Shown one piece after another: positions 1 to 11,047 of a stretch of DNA of 64,000 nucleotides. The number at the start of each line of letters is the position of its first letter. Position 1 is the first letter of the stretch. The stretch lies in the NCBI RefSeq assembly GCF_000617925.1, contig NZ_BAMT01000010.1:41435-105434 (forward strand), written 5' to 3'. The DNA is from Methylobacillus glycogenes JCM 2850. GTDB taxonomy: Bacteria > Pseudomonadota > Gammaproteobacteria > Burkholderiales > Methylophilaceae. The notes beneath the pieces are model-generated. The model worked only from the letters and a program-made list of their open reading frames with translations, had not been told where the DNA came from and did no database searches. The position numbers and the translations under genes are program-made.

Positions 1-147
1 TATTCTTATGCGGTGGTGCGCGGGTGTGACCGCATTGTCCCTGTGGATGTCTATGTGCCGGGTTGCCCGCCCACCGCTGAAGCCCTGCTCTACGGCATTA
101 TCCAGCTGCAGAACAAAATCAAGCGTACCAACACCATCGCCCGTTAA
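1..147 (+). CDS. nuoB: NADH-quinone oxidoreductase subunit B (3' end only)
   Basis: Only the last 48 codons lie in the window, read from base 1 to a TAA stop. The stretch '[15 protein letters not shown]' is the conserved C-terminal NuoB segment, and its Cys is one of the ligands of the N2 [4Fe-4S] cluster that reduces quinone. NuoB sits in the peripheral arm of complex I next to NuoD. It lies 12 bp upstream of nuoC, as expected for a nuoABCD... operon; nuoA is outside the window. Confidence 0.93.
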   Translation, partial: YSYAVVRGCDRIVPVDVYVPGCPPTAEALLYGIIQLQNKIKRTNTIAR

Positions 148-159
148 GAGCTCACACCC

Positions 160-753
160 ATGACCCGTCTGGAACAGTTAAAACAAGCGCTGCAACAAGT
201 ACTGGAAGACAAGGTGACCCGCTTGGTCGAGCATGTGGGTGAACTCACCATAGAGTGCAAAGCCAGCCAGTTGCTCGATGTCTGCACAACCTTGCGCGAC
301 CACCAACAATTGAAGTTTGAGCAGTTGATCGATCTGTGCGGCGTGGATTACGCTGATTACGGCGAAGGCACTTGGTCTGGCTTGCGCTTTGCCACTGTTT
401 ATCACTTCTTGTCAGTTAGCCTCAATCACCGCCTGCGTTTACGTGTGTTTGCCAGCGAAGATGATTTCCCTGTTCTCCCCACGCTGGTGGATTTATGGCC
501 AGTGGCCAATTGGTTCGAGCGTGAATCTTTTGACCTTTACGGCATCATGTATGAGGGGCATCCGGATTTACGTCGTTTGCTGACAGATTACGGTTTCGTT
601 GGTCACCCCTTCCGCAAGGATTTCCCCATGATAGGCAATGTGGAAATGCGCTATGACCCTGAGCAGCAGCGCGTCATCTACCAGCCTGTGAGCATAGACC
701 CGCGCAACAATGTGCCGCGCGTGATTCGTGACGAGGGCGTGCATCATGGCTGA
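160..753 (+). CDS. nuoC: NADH-quinone oxidoreductase subunit C
   Basis: 197 codons, the usual length for a stand-alone NuoC (30 kDa subunit) not fused to NuoD. The family signature is present near residues 120-155 ('[20 protein letters not shown]', then 'GHPFRKDFP'). It is a structural subunit of the peripheral arm that contacts NuoD and NuoB. The ATG at 160 follows nuoB by 12 bp. Its 3' end overlaps nuoD by 8 bp, suggesting translational coupling. Intact. Confidence 0.96.
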   Translation: MTRLEQLKQALQQVLEDKVTRLVEHVGELTIECKASQLLDVCTTLRDHQQLKFEQLIDLCGVDYADYGEGTWSGLRFATVYHFLSVSLNHRLRLRVFASEDDFPVLPTLVDLWPVANWFERESFDLYGIMYEGHPDLRRLLTDYGFVGHPFRKDFPMIGNVEMRYDPEQQRVIYQPVSIDPRNNVPRVIRDEGVHHG

Positions 754-1999
754 GATCAGAAACTACACCATGAACTTCGGCCCGCAGCACCCAGCGGCGC
801 ACGGCGTATTGCGCCTGGTGCTGGAGCTGGATGGTGAAGTGATACAACGTGCCGATCCGCATATAGGCCTGCTGCATAGAGGCACGGAAAAGCTCGCGGA
901 AAACCGCACTTACTTGCAGTCTGTACCTTATATGGACAGACTGGATTATGTTTCCATGATGTCCAACGAGCACGCCTATGTGATGGCGATTGAAAAGCTG
1001 CTCGGTCTGGAAGTGCCATTGCGTGCGCAGTATATACGCGTGATGTTTGATGAAATTACCCGTGTGCTCAATCACTTGTTGTGGTTGGGTGCACATGCGC
1101 TGGATGTGGGCGCGATGACGGTGTTTCTGTATGCCTTCCGTGAGCGCGAGGATTTATTCGATTGTTACGAGGCAGTTTCTGGTGCACGCATGCACGCGGC
1201 TTATTACCGTCCGGGTGGTGTGTATAGAGACCTGCCAGACCGCATGCCACAATATGAGGAATCGCCAGTACGCAGCAAGGAAGACGTCAAGCAGCTGAAT
1301 GAGAACCGCCAGGGCTCGCTGCTGGATTTCATAGAAGATTTCACCAATCGTTTCCCCGCTTATGTGGATGAATACGAAACTCTGCTCACTGACAACCGCA
1401 TCTGGAAACAACGTACTGTAGGCATAGGCGTGCTGACGCCAGAACGGGCATTGGCCTTGGGTCTGAGCGGCCCGATGTTACGTGGCTCAGGCATTGCCTG
1501 GGATTTACGCAAGAAGCAACCTTATGAAGTCTACGACAAGCTGGATTTTGATATCCCGGTGGGCGTTAACGGCGATTGCTATGACCGTTATCTGGTGCGC
1601 ATCGAGGAGTTCCGTCAATCCAATCGCATCATCAAGCAATGCATAGACTGGCTGCGCAAAAATCCCGGCCCGGTGATCACTGGCAATACCAAGGTGGCTC
1701 CGCCGCAGCGCGAGGGCATGAAGCACGACATGGAAGCGCTGATCCATCACTTCAAGCTCTTCACCGAAGGTTTCCATATCCCCGCAGGCGAGGCTTATGC
1801 CGCGGTTGAGCACCCCAAGGGCGAGTTTGGCATTTATCTGGTATCGGATGGGGCCAACAAGCCTTACCGCTTGAAGATACGTGCGCCCGGCTTCCCGCAT
1901 CTGGCGGCGCTGGATGAAATGACACGCGGTCATATGATTGCCGATTTGGTGGCCATCATAGGCACACAAGACATTGTATTCGGAGAAATCGATAGATGA
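746..1999 (+). CDS. nuoD: NADH-quinone oxidoreductase subunit D
   Basis: 417 residues from the ATG at 746, chosen because '[20 protein letters not shown]' matches the normal NuoD start. An in-frame GTG at 728 would add six unlikely residues inside nuoC. NuoD is the 49 kDa subunit; with NuoB it forms the quinone-binding cavity. The C-terminus '...[12 protein letters not shown]' is typical of the family. The stop overlaps the nuoE start (ATGA). Intact. Confidence 0.96.
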   Translation: MAEIRNYTMNFGPQHPAAHGVLRLVLELDGEVIQRADPHIGLLHRGTEKLAENRTYLQSVPYMDRLDYVSMMSNEHAYVMAIEKLLGLEVPLRAQYIRVMFDEITRVLNHLLWLGAHALDVGAMTVFLYAFREREDLFDCYEAVSGARMHAAYYRPGGVYRDLPDRMPQYEESPVRSKEDVKQLNENRQGSLLDFIEDFTNRFPAYVDEYETLLTDNRIWKQRTVGIGVLTPERALALGLSGPMLRGSGIAWDLRKKQPYEVYDKLDFDIPVGVNGDCYDRYLVRIEEFRQSNRIIKQCIDWLRKNPGPVITGNTKVAPPQREGMKHDMEALIHHFKLFTEGFHIPAGEAYAAVEHPKGEFGIYLVSDGANKPYRLKIRAPGFPHLAALDEMTRGHMIADLVAIIGTQDIVFGEIDR

Positions 2000-2489
2000 G
2001 TTTATCTGCTGAATCTCTGGCCAAGATAGATCGAGAACTGACCAAGTATCCGCCTGAACATCGGCAGGCGGCGGTCATGTCTGCGCTGCGCATTGCGCAG
2101 ACCGAGCTGGGCTGGCTTTCCAAGGACACCATCGCCGAAGTGGCGGATTACCTCGCATCCCTGCGATTGCCGCGCTTGAGGTGGCCACTTTCTACAATAT
2201 GTACGAGCTGGAGCCAGTCGGGAAATACAAGATTACCGTTTGCACCAATATCTCCTGCATGCTGCGTGACTCCGCCGAGATTGTGGAGCATCTGGAACAA
2301 CGCCTGGGTATAGGCTTTAACGAAACCACTGCCGATGGTCGCTTCACCCTAAAAGAGGGTGAATGCATGGGTTGCTGTGGCGGTGCACCGCTGTTTCATA
2401 TCAACAATACAGAAATGCATGAGTACCTCACCACCGAGAAAGTGGATCAGATACTGGAAAACCTGGACAAGGGGGTGCTACGCAAATGA
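1996..2489 (+). CDS. nuoE: NADH-quinone oxidoreductase subunit E (one-base frameshift)
   Basis: 24 kDa subunit of the NADH dehydrogenase module, about 164 residues once repaired. The N-terminal part reads through '...EVADYL'. Near 2155 the frame slips, and the following codons give '[16 protein letters not shown]' in the next frame. Restoring one G (ctcgcat to ctcggcat) joins the halves into a normal NuoE. The [2Fe-2S] ligands are visible as 'CTNISC' and '[10 protein letters not shown]'. It overlaps nuoD upstream and nuoF downstream by 4 bp each. A real loss of nuoE is unlikely with the rest of the operon kept. Confidence 0.9.
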
Positions 2490-3796
2490 GTGCTACGCAA
2501 ACTCTGGTATGCCTGCGCACCGTAGGTCAGGATAATCCCGCTTCTCTGGAAACCTATCTCAAGCTTGGCGGATATGCCCAGCTCAAGCGTCTGGTTACCG
2601 ACAAGGTCAAGGCTACCGAAGTCATTAGCCAGGTAAAACTCTCAGGCTTGCGCGGTCGTGGCGGTGCGGGTTTCCCCACCGGGCTCAAGTGGAGCTTTAT
2701 GCCGCGCTATTTCGATGGCACCAAGTATCTGGTGTGCAATACCGATGAAGGCGAGCCTGGCACATTCAAGGACAGAGACATCATCCGCTACAACCCGCAC
2801 CAGCTGATAGAAGGCATGGCGATTGCGGCTTACACTCTGGGTGCGCGCGTAGGCTATAACTATATCCACGGTGAAATCTGGCAGGATTACGAGATTTTCG
2901 AAGCGGCACTGGATGAAGCCCGCGCGGCTGGGTATCTGGGCGAGCAACTGTTTGGCAGCAATTTCAGCTTTGATCTTTACGCCGTGCATGGCTACGGTGC
3001 TTATATCTGCGGTGAGGAAACCGCCTTGATAGAATCCATAGAAGGCAAAAAAGGCCAACCACGCTTCAAGCCGCCTTTCCCCGCCAGCTACGGCGTATTC
3101 GGCAAGCCGACCAACGTCAATAACACCGAGTCCTATACCTCTATTCCCTGGATACTGCAGCATGGCGGTCAAGCCTTTCAGGAACTAGGCGTCTCTAATT
3201 CTGGTGGTAGCAAGATTTTCTCTATCTCCGGCCATGTGGCCAAGCCTGGCAATTACGAAGTCAATATGGGCATCCCTTTCACCGATCTGCTGGAAATGGC
3301 AGGCGGGGTGTGGAAAGGGCGCAAGCTCAAGGCGGTGATTCCGGGTGGGCCTTCCACCGCTGTAATGCCTGCCGCCGCCATTATCGGTGCCACCATGGAC
3401 TATGACGGTTTGTCCAAAGCGGGTTCCAGCCTGGGGGCGGGTTCCATGATAGTGATGGATGAAACCACCTGCATGGTGAAAACCTTGAAGCGGCTGTCGT
3501 ATTTCTTCTTTGAGGAATCCTGCGGCCAATGCACACCTTGCCGTGAAGGCACGGGCTGGGTGTATAGGGTGATCAAGCGCATTGTCGATGGTCAGGGCAA
3601 GTTGGAGGATCTCGATCTGCTCACCGACGTCAGCAACAATATCTCGGGCCGCACCATATGTGCGCTGGGAGATGCTGCTGCTACACCAGTGCTGAGCTTT
3701 ATCAAGCACTTCCGCCCCGAATTCGAGTATTACATCCGCCATGGCCGCAGCATGGTGGAAGACGGAAAAACGCAGCCAGAGGTAGCCTATGCTTAA
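2486..3796 (+). CDS. nuoF: NADH-quinone oxidoreductase subunit F
   Basis: 436 residues, intact. This 51 kDa subunit binds FMN and NADH and oxidises NADH. The glycine-rich FMN/NAD-binding region '[18 protein letters not shown]' lies near residue 54. The [4Fe-4S] ligands '[15 protein letters not shown]' start near residue 345, with the fourth Cys in '[10 protein letters not shown]' near residue 392. The start ATG overlaps the nuoE stop, and the 3' end overlaps nuoG by 8 bp. Confidence 0.97.
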   Translation: MSATQTLVCLRTVGQDNPASLETYLKLGGYAQLKRLVTDKVKATEVISQVKLSGLRGRGGAGFPTGLKWSFMPRYFDGTKYLVCNTDEGEPGTFKDRDIIRYNPHQLIEGMAIAAYTLGARVGYNYIHGEIWQDYEIFEAALDEARAAGYLGEQLFGSNFSFDLYAVHGYGAYICGEETALIESIEGKKGQPRFKPPFPASYGVFGKPTNVNNTESYTSIPWILQHGGQAFQELGVSNSGGSKIFSISGHVAKPGNYEVNMGIPFTDLLEMAGGVWKGRKLKAVIPGGPSTAVMPAAAIIGATMDYDGLSKAGSSLGAGSMIVMDETTCMVKTLKRLSYFFFEESCGQCTPCREGTGWVYRVIKRIVDGQGKLEDLDLLTDVSNNISGRTICALGDAAATPVLSFIKHFRPEFEYYIRHGRSMVEDGKTQPEVAYA

Positions 3797-6211
3797 TATC
3801 GAGATTGATGGCAAGCAGGTCGAAGTCGAACACGGTGCCACCATCATAGACGCGGCAGACCAGCTCGGTATTGCCATTCCACGCTTCTGCTATCACAAGA
3901 AGCTGTCGGTCGCCGCCAATTGCCGTATGTGTCTGGTGCAGGTGGAAAAATTCAACAAGCCTTTGCCAGCTTGCGCTACACCTGTGGCCGATGGCATGAA
4001 GATTTTCACCCGCTCCAAGTCTGCCGTGGAAGCGCAGCAGAGTGTGATGGAGTTTCTGCTGATCAATCACCCGCTGGATTGCCCGATTTGCGATCAAGGC
4101 GGCGAGTGTGATTTGCAGGATATCGCCATGGCCTATGGCGCGCCTAAATCGCGTTACACCGAAGAAAAGCGCGTAGTGCTCAACAAGAATATAGGCCCGC
4201 TGGTCTCCACCGATATGACCCGCTGCATACAGTGCACGCGTTGCGTACGCTTCCTCAAGGAAGTAGGCGGCATGATGGAGTTGGGCCTGGTGAATCGCGG
4301 CGAGCACGCCGAGATTACCGCCTATGTCGATAAGAGCGTTGATTCGGAATTATCCGGAAATATCATAGACTTATGCCCGGTAGGCGCGCTGACCAGCAAG
4401 CCATTCCGCTACACCGCGCGTAGCTGGGAATTGACCCGCAGGCCATCTATCGCCCCGCATGATGGTTTGGGCTCGCAGATAGAAGTGCATATCAAGGATG
4501 GCAAGGTCTTGCGCGTATTGCCGCGCGAGAAAGAAACCGTCAACGAGTGCTGGTTATCGGACCGTGACCGTTTCTCCTATGAAGCCTTAACAGTCCGGAT
4601 AGGCTGAAAGTGCCCATGGTCAAGCATAACGGCGTCTGGCAGGAAACCGACTGGAAAACCGCGCTGGAACTGGCGGCAGGCCAGATCAAGGATATCGTCA
4701 ACGCTGAGGGCAGCGATGCCTTGGGTGTGTTGGTCTCGCCCAACAGCACCATGGAAGAAGCGCATCTGGCCACCAAGTTTGCCCACGGTCTGGGTAGCGA
4801 CAATGTGGATTACCGCCTGCGCCACACTGATTTCCGCCACGATGGCAAGCGCCTGGGCGTGGTGTGGATGGGCTGCAATATCCCAGATGTGCAGGAAATG
4901 GACCGCATCCTGGTCATAGGCAGCAATCTGCGCAATGAGCACCCCTTGCTGGCGCAGCGCATACGCCGTGCCGTGGCCAATGGGGGTGAGCTGTCTGTGG
5001 TCAATCCGCTGGATGACGACCCGCTGATTCCTATCAGGCACAAGGCAATTTGCTCGCCCAATGATATGGTCAATGTGCTGTCGCAAATACTCAAGGCGGT
5101 TTCCAGCATGGAGCGTTTGTCGCTATGCCTGCCTAAATCCCTGAGCGAGTTGCTGGAAGGCGTGCGCGTCTGGGAAAACAGCCAGGCCATCGCACTTAGC
5201 CTGACTGGCCATGGTGAAACCATGGATTTGATCAGCCCACGCTCTGCGGTGTTCCTGGGTAATATTTCCCAGCACCATCCACGCTATACCGAAATCTACA
5301 GCCTGGCCGAAGCCATTGCCTCGCTATGCGGTGCAACGTTTGGCGTATTGAATGCAGGCGCCAACAGTGTGGGCGCCAATCTGGTGGGTGCCATGCCCAA
5401 GGCCGGGGGCCTCAATGCTCGCACCATGCTGGAATCACCACGCAAAGCCTATGTGCTGGTGAATGTAGAGCCTGAACTGGATTGCCACAATGCGGCGCTG
5501 GCGCGTGAAGCCATGCAAAAAGCCGAGTGCGTGGTGGCCTTGACTGCCTTCAAGTCTGAGGCTTTGGAGCATGCTGATATTCTGCTGCCGATTACGCCGT
5601 TCACCGAAACCTCAGGCACCTTCATGAGCATGGAAGGCCGGGTGCAGAGCTTTGCCGCGGTGACCAAGCCGCTGGGTGAAGCCAGACCAGGCTGGAAGGT
5701 GCTGCGCGTGCTGGGCAACGTGGCTGGGCTGCATGGCTTTGAGTTCGACAGCAGCGAAGAAGTTAAAAATGAAATCTTCGGCGGCGAGAAACCCTCCACT
5801 GTGGTTTGGCGTACGCTCAATAACAATCTGCGCGAGCTGATAGACGTTGAAATCAAGGTCAAACTGGATAGCGATTTACAGCGCGTGGGCGAGATTCCGC
5901 AGTTCCAATCTGACGCTATCGTGCGTCGTTCTCCACCACTACAAAAAACCCGTCATGTGACCAAGGCCGTATTGGCAGCCCTGCATCCAGAGCAACTCAG
6001 CAAGTTGGGGCTGGTGGAGGGCGATAGCATCAAGGTCAGGCAAGGTGAGGGTAGTGCTGTGCTGCAAGCACAAGCTGACAGCCGCGTACCGCTGGGTTGC
6101 ATCCGCATTCCCGGCGCTTTGCCTGCCACGGCTGATCTGGGTGATCTGCTGGGTGAAATCACGCTGGAAAAACTGCCAGCCCAACAACCCAGCGCTGAGG
6201 TCGTGGCATGA
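3789..6211 (+). CDS. nuoG: NADH-quinone oxidoreductase subunit G (one-base frameshift)
   Basis: 75 kDa Fe-S subunit, about 807 residues after repair. The N-terminal ferredoxin-like domain shows the [2Fe-2S] cysteines ('CYHKKL...CRMC') and the cluster motifs '[15 protein letters not shown]' and '[10 protein letters not shown]'. A molybdopterin-oxidoreductase-like domain follows. The frame breaks near 4589 ('gccttaacagtcc'). Adding one A gives '...[18 protein letters not shown]' and joins the two segments, which otherwise run 3789-4607 and 4610-6211. It overlaps nuoH by 4 bp. Confidence 0.92.
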
Positions 6212-7227
6212 TGGAAACCTTGCAAAATCTCCTGGGCCCAGCCTGGCCTGTGGTCTGGACCCTGGTCAAGATCATTGCCATTGTGCTGCCGCTGATGGGG
6301 GGCGTGGCCTACCTCACACTGGCTGAGCGCAAGGTGATAGGCTTTATGCAGGTGCGCATTGGGCCTAACCGCGTGGGCTATTATGGCTTGCTGCAACCCC
6401 TGGCCGATGGCATCAAGCTGCTGATGAAGGAAATCATCATTCCTTCCGCTGCCAACCGTACCTTGTTCCTGCTGGGGCCAGTATTGGCCATTGCCCCGGC
6501 GCTGGCTGCCTGGGCGGTGGTGCCGTTTGATCTGACGCTGGTGCTTGCTGACATTGATGCTGGCTTGCTTTATATCCTGGCCATGACCTCTGTGGCGGTA
6601 TATGGCGTAATCATCGCGGGTTGGGCCTCCAACTCCAAATATGCTTTCCTCGGTTCTTTACGTTCTGCCGCGCAGATTGTCTCCTACGAAATTGCCATGG
6701 GCTTTGCGCTGGTGGGGGTGCTGATGTCAGCCAATAGCCTGAATCTGGGCAAGATAGTGCTGGCGCAGAGTGGCGGCATTCTGCAATGGTATTGGTTGCC
6801 TTTGTTCCCGCTGTTTATCGTCTACTTCATCAGTGCGGTAGCGGAAACCAACCGTGCGCCGTTTGACGTGGCTGAAGGTGAATCCGAAATTGTTGCCGGT
6901 TTCCATGTGGAATATTCCGGCATGGCCTTCGCGGTGTTCTTCCTGGCCGAATACGCCAATATGTTCCTGGTGGCAGCGCTTGCAGCCCTGATGTTCCTCG
7001 GTGGCTGGTTGTCGCCTGTGGCTTTCCTGCCAGATGGTATCTGGTGGCTGATTATCAAGGTGTTTGCGCTGCTGTTCATCTTCCTCTGGTTCCGCGCTAC
7101 CTTCCCGCGCTATCGCTATGACCAGATCATGCGTCTGGGCTGGAAGGTGTTTATCCCGGTCACCCTGGTGTGGATATTGTTTGTGGGTGGCATGATGCAA
7201 ACCCGCTGGGCTTACTTGTTCCATTGA
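6208..7227 (+). CDS. nuoH: NADH-quinone oxidoreductase subunit H
   Basis: 339 residues with about eight hydrophobic segments. It is the membrane subunit that joins the quinone site to the proton-pumping arm. Family motifs are clear: '[18 protein letters not shown]' near residue 40 and '[21 protein letters not shown]' near residue 210, a loop lining the quinone entry. The start overlaps the nuoG stop (ATGATGG). Intact. Confidence 0.97.
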   Translation: MMETLQNLLGPAWPVVWTLVKIIAIVLPLMGGVAYLTLAERKVIGFMQVRIGPNRVGYYGLLQPLADGIKLLMKEIIIPSAANRTLFLLGPVLAIAPALAAWAVVPFDLTLVLADIDAGLLYILAMTSVAVYGVIIAGWASNSKYAFLGSLRSAAQIVSYEIAMGFALVGVLMSANSLNLGKIVLAQSGGILQWYWLPLFPLFIVYFISAVAETNRAPFDVAEGESEIVAGFHVEYSGMAFAVFFLAEYANMFLVAALAALMFLGGWLSPVAFLPDGIWWLIIKVFALLFIFLWFRATFPRYRYDQIMRLGWKVFIPVTLVWILFVGGMMQTRWAYLFH

Positions 7228-7238
7228 GACTCAAGAAA

Positions 7239-7730
7239 ATGATTACCAAGATCAGAGAATTATTTGCGAGTTTTATGCTGCTGGAATTGGTCAAGGGCAT
7301 GGCTCTGACCGGGCGCTATTTCTTTGCTCGCAAGGTCACTGTGCAGTTCCCGGAAGAACGCACGCCCATCAGTCCACGCTTCCGTGGCCTGCATGCCTTG
7401 CGTCGCTATCCCAATGGCGAGGAGCGCTGCATTGCCTGCAAGCTCTGCGAGGCGGTGTGCCCGGCCATGGCTATCACTATTGAATCTGAGCAGCGTGAAG
7501 ACAATACACGCCGCACTACCCGTTACGACATTGATTTGACCAAGTGCATTTTCTGCGGTTTCTGCGAAGAGTCCTGCCCGGTGGATTCCATTGTGGAGAC
7601 GCGCATCTTTGATTATCACGGCGAAAAGCGCGGCGACCTCACCTACACCAAGCCCATGTTGCTGGCAGTAGGCGATAAGTATGAGGCGCAGATTGCCGCT
7701 GACCGTGCACAGGATGCCAAGTACAGATAA
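7239..7730 (+). CDS. nuoI: NADH-quinone oxidoreductase subunit I
   Basis: 163 residues from the ATG at 7239. This gives '[14 protein letters not shown]', matching family N-termini; a longer reading from 7170 would run inside nuoH. Two classic [4Fe-4S] motifs, '[12 protein letters not shown]' and '[12 protein letters not shown]', carry clusters N6a and N6b that pass electrons towards NuoB. It begins 11 bp after nuoH. Intact. Confidence 0.96.
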   Translation: MITKIRELFASFMLLELVKGMALTGRYFFARKVTVQFPEERTPISPRFRGLHALRRYPNGEERCIACKLCEAVCPAMAITIESEQREDNTRRTTRYDIDLTKCIFCGFCEESCPVDSIVETRIFDYHGEKRGDLTYTKPMLLAVGDKYEAQIAADRAQDAKYR

Positions 7731-7837
7731 ATCAGCACAGCAGTTACTAGCTTTGGGTATACCGCTTCAGCAGCGGGCAAGCGTCAATCAAGAAGAGGAG
7801 GAGTGTGAGTATCACAGCGGGGCGACCATGACACACC
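7731..7837 (+). other. nuoI-nuoJ gap with a strong Shine-Dalgarno and chained mini-ORFs
   Basis: The 107 bp between nuoI and nuoJ contain a very strong ribosome-binding sequence (aagaggaggag, ending about 7803). It sits just before a GTG at 7805 that opens an 8-codon reading frame (7805-7831). That frame overlaps a second 8-codon frame from the ATG at 7828 (to 7854), which in turn spans the first possible nuoJ ATG at 7838. Either this is a translational leader, or a base is missing here and nuoJ really begins at 7805. Confidence 0.4.
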
Positions 7838-7867
7838 ATGGAGTCTCAGGCTGACATACACACGGTA

Positions 7868-8509
7868 ATGATGATATTCCAGGATTTTGTTTTTTATGGT
7901 TTGGCAGCCATTCTGCTGTTTGCCGGGGTCCGCGTGATCACGGCGCGCAATCCTGTGCATGCGGCACTGTTCCTGGTGCTGGCCTTCTTTACCGCCGCAG
8001 GTATCTGGCTGCTGCTGGAAGCTGAGTTTCTCGCCATCGCGCTGGTGCTGGTTTACGTTGGGGCGGTGATGGTGCTGTTCCTGTTTGTGGTGATGATGCT
8101 GGACATCAATCTGGACAAATTGCGCGAAGGTTTCTGGAAGGCGCTGCCTGTGGCCTTGCCCATAGGCATACTCATGGCCGCTGAAATGGTCATGATACTG
8201 GGCAGCAAGCATTTCAGCAGCGAGATGATCACCGCACCTGCACCGCGTCCTGCGGGTTACAGCAATACCGCCGAGCTGGGCCGTCAGCTGTATACCGATT
8301 ATCTCTTGCCTTTCGAGTTGGCATCCGTGGTGTTGTTGGTGGCGATTGTGGCAGCCATTGCGCTGACCTTGCGTGAGCGCAAGGACTCCAAGTTCATAGA
8401 CCCTGCCGAGCAGGTCAGGGTAAAGCGGGCAGACCGCGTGCGCATCATCAGCATGCCTGCCGAGAAAGAACTGCCGCCCGTGACTGAAGCGGTGGCAGAA
8501 AAGAAATAA
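7868..8509 (+). CDS. nuoJ: NADH-quinone oxidoreductase subunit J
   Basis: About 213 residues with five hydrophobic segments, the usual NuoJ size. The signature 'FLAIALVLVYVGAVMVLFLF' (TM3, containing the pi-bulge helix) is clear. The start is uncertain. ATG codons at 7838, 7868 and 7871 are in frame, with a stop at 7829 upstream. I prefer 7868 because 'MMIFQDFVFYGLAAILLF' matches family starts, but the only strong ribosome site is further upstream. Membrane arm of complex I. Confidence 0.93.
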   Translation: MMIFQDFVFYGLAAILLFAGVRVITARNPVHAALFLVLAFFTAAGIWLLLEAEFLAIALVLVYVGAVMVLFLFVVMMLDINLDKLREGFWKALPVALPIGILMAAEMVMILGSKHFSSEMITAPAPRPAGYSNTAELGRQLYTDYLLPFELASVVLLVAIVAAIALTLRERKDSKFIDPAEQVRVKRADRVRIISMPAEKELPPVTEAVAEKK

Positions 8510-8579
8510 CGCGCACAACCATGCACAACATCAAGCATAAAAACAGCCTGCAGGGCACGAAAATAATGGAGATTGATCA

Positions 8580-8888
8580 ATGAGCGTCGGGCTGTCCCAT
8601 TACCTGATCCTGGGGTCGCTATTATTTGCGATCAGCGTGATCGGCATCTTTCTCAATCGCAAGAATGTGATCATTCTGCTGATGGCGATTGAATTGATGC
8701 TGCTGGCGGTGAATATGAATTTCATTGCCTTCTCGCACTATCTCAACGATATCGCGGGTCAGGTGTTTGTGTTCTTCATCCTCACCGTGGCCGCAGCGGA
8801 ATCCGCCATCGGCTTGGCCATCCTGGTGTTGCTGTTCCGTAATCTGCGCACCATCAATGTCGATGACCTCGACCAGCTGAAGGGCTAG
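8580..8888 (+). CDS. nuoK: NADH-quinone oxidoreductase subunit K
   Basis: 102 residues with three transmembrane helices, the standard NuoK. Conserved membrane glutamates are visible in '[16 protein letters not shown]' and '[17 protein letters not shown]'; they belong to the proton-translocating E-channel. A ribosome site (aatggagattgatcaATG) precedes the start. It lies 70 bp after nuoJ and 65 bp before nuoL. Intact. Confidence 0.97.
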   Translation: MSVGLSHYLILGSLLFAISVIGIFLNRKNVIILLMAIELMLLAVNMNFIAFSHYLNDIAGQVFVFFILTVAAAESAIGLAILVLLFRNLRTINVDDLDQLKG

Positions 8889-8891
8889 GCC

Positions 8892-8957
8892 ATGATCATT
8901 ACACCTATCCTGTATGCAGCACTGTCCAGCTTGAAGATCAGCGGAGGGCAGGCATGA
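8892..8957 (+). CDS. Possible 21-residue leader peptide coupled to nuoL
   Basis: A short ATG frame begins 3 bp after the nuoK stop and ends in a TGA that overlaps the nuoL start codon (ATGA). The predicted peptide is 'MIITPILYAALSSLKISGGQ' plus a final A. It resembles no family I know. The overlap would allow translational coupling, and the 'ggaggg' ribosome site for nuoL lies inside it. It could equally be chance, since the stretch is short and no homologue can be checked here. Confidence 0.25.
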   Translation: MIITPILYAALSSLKISGGQA

Positions 8958-11040
8958 GCAATATAGAAAGTCTATATATCTGGATTCCGCTGCTGCCTTT
9001 GTTTGCGGCGGTTATCGTTGGCCTGTTTGGACGCAAACTGCCCAGATCCGCTGCCCACTGGTTCACTATTGCCGGGGTAGCAGCAGCGTTTGCGCTATCG
9101 GTCTGTGTCTTCTTCGATGCCTTGCAAGGCCATGTTTACAACGGCACGGTCTACACCTGGCTGGTCAGCGGTGGCACTCGCTTTGAGGTCGGATTCTTGG
9201 TGGATCGCCTGACGGCTACCATGATGGTGGTGGTGACCTTTGTCTCGCTGATGGTGCATATCTACACCATAGGTTATATGGCGGAAGACCCAGGTTATAG
9301 TCGCTTCTTCAGCTATATCTCGCTGTTTACCTTCTCCATGCTGATGTTGGTAATGAGCAATAACTTCATGCAGCTGTTCTTTGGCTGGGAGGCGGTGGGC
9401 CTGGTGTCTTATCTGCTGATCGGCTTCTGGTTCAAGCGACCCACTGCGGTTTACGCCAACCTCAAGGCCTTCCTGGTTAACCGTGTCGGTGACTTTGGCT
9501 TCCTGCTGGGCATAGGCATGGTGCTGTATTATCTCGGCAGCCTGGATTACGCGGCAGTATTTGCCATGGCGCCACAGTTTGCGGATAGCCAGGTAGAGTT
9601 GATTTCAGGAACGCCCTGGTCGCTGATGACGGTGATCTGCATCCTGCTGTTTATAGGCGCCATGGGTAAATCAGCGCAAGTGCCTTTGCATGTCTGGCTG
9701 CCAGATTCCATGGAAGGCCCTACGCCAATCTCGGCACTGATCCATGCCGCTACCATGGTGACGGCAGGCATCTTCATGGTGGCGCGCATGTCACCACTCT
9801 ACGAACTCTCAAATACCGCTTTGTCCTTTGTCTTGGTGATAGGCGCAATCACGGCTTTGTTTATGGGTTTCCTTGGTATTATCCAGAACGACATCAAGCG
9901 CGTGGTGGCTTACTCTACCTTGTCGCAGTTGGGCTATATGACTGTGGCATTGGGGGTATCGGCTTACTCGGTGGCGATATTCCACCTGATGACGCATGCC
10001 TTCTTCAAGGCCTTGCTGTTCCTGGGCGCTGGCTCTGTGATCATGGGCATGCATCATGATCAGGACATGCGCAATATGGGTGGCTTGCGCAAATATATGC
10101 CGATTACCTGGCTGACCTCGCTGGTAGGCTCATTGGCGCTGATAGGCACACCTTTGTTCAGCGGCTTCTACTCCAAGGATTCCATTATTGAGGCAGTGAA
10201 ATTCTCGCATATCGCGGGTAGTGGCTTTGCCTACTTTGCGGTGCTGGCTGGGGTGTTTGTTACCGCCTTCTATTCCTTCCGCATGTATTTCCTGGTGTTC
10301 CATGGCAAAGAGCAATGGATGCTCAAGCCAGCCCATGCGCATGCTCATGAGCATCATGACAGCACTGCGCATGCAGACGCGCATCATGACGCGCACGATG
10401 AAGACGAACATCACCACGCCGCAGATGATCATGAAGAACACCACCATGGCTTAGGCCCCAATGACAAGCCGCATGAGTCTCCATGGGTAGTGACTGTGCC
10501 TTTGATCCTGCTGGCGATTCCTTCGGTGCTGATAGGCTATGTCGCCATAGAACCCATGCTGTTTGGCAATTATTTCCATGGCGTGATTCATGTTGATCAT
10601 GCGCAGCATGAAGCCATGCATACCCTGGCACACCATTTCCATGGTGCTGCCGCGATGGCCTTGCATGGCCTGACATCGCTGCCGTTTATCCTGGCGGCTG
10701 CTGGTGTCGCTCTGGCCTGGTTCTTCTATATGAAGCGTCCGGATATTCCTGCCGCCATCCAGCAGCGTTGTGGCTTTATCTACCGCATACTCGACAATAA
10801 ATACGGCTTTGATAGCTTTAATGAGCGCGTCTTTGCCGCAGGCTCCCGCTTCTTGGGTGGCAAGCTCTGGCAGTTGGGCGATGTCAAATTCATCGATGGC
10901 CTGGTAGTCAATGGCTCAGCGCGCTGGTGGCCCGTTTGGCTAGTCTGGTACGCCGCCTGCAGACCGGGCTGGTTTATCACTACGCCTTCGCCATGATTAT
11001 TGGCGCTTTCCTCCTGCTGACCGTCTTCATGAAAATCTGA
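8954..11040 (+). CDS. nuoL: NADH-quinone oxidoreductase subunit L (one-base frameshift near 3' end)
   Basis: About 695 residues after repair, the largest antiporter-like proton-pumping subunit. 'VGLVSYLLIGFWFKRPTA' and 'VPLHVWLPDSMEGPTPISAL' are conserved TM motifs. Near 10926 a lost G (ctggtggcc, expected ctgggtggcc) throws the frame into an early stop at 10996. Restored, the protein continues '...RLASLVRRLQTGLVYHYAFA' to 'LLLTVFMKI' and the stop at 11040. A cytoplasmic or periplasmic loop at about residues 458-499 is packed with His and Asp. Confidence 0.92.
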
Positions 11041-11047
11041 CCACGCT

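Noticed and set aside
674..1096. Long minus-strand reading frames inside nuoC, nuoD, nuoF, mxaF and others
   Set aside because: They lie opposite strongly conserved genes, lack ribosome sites and show no family motifs; they are mirror frames produced by codon bias.
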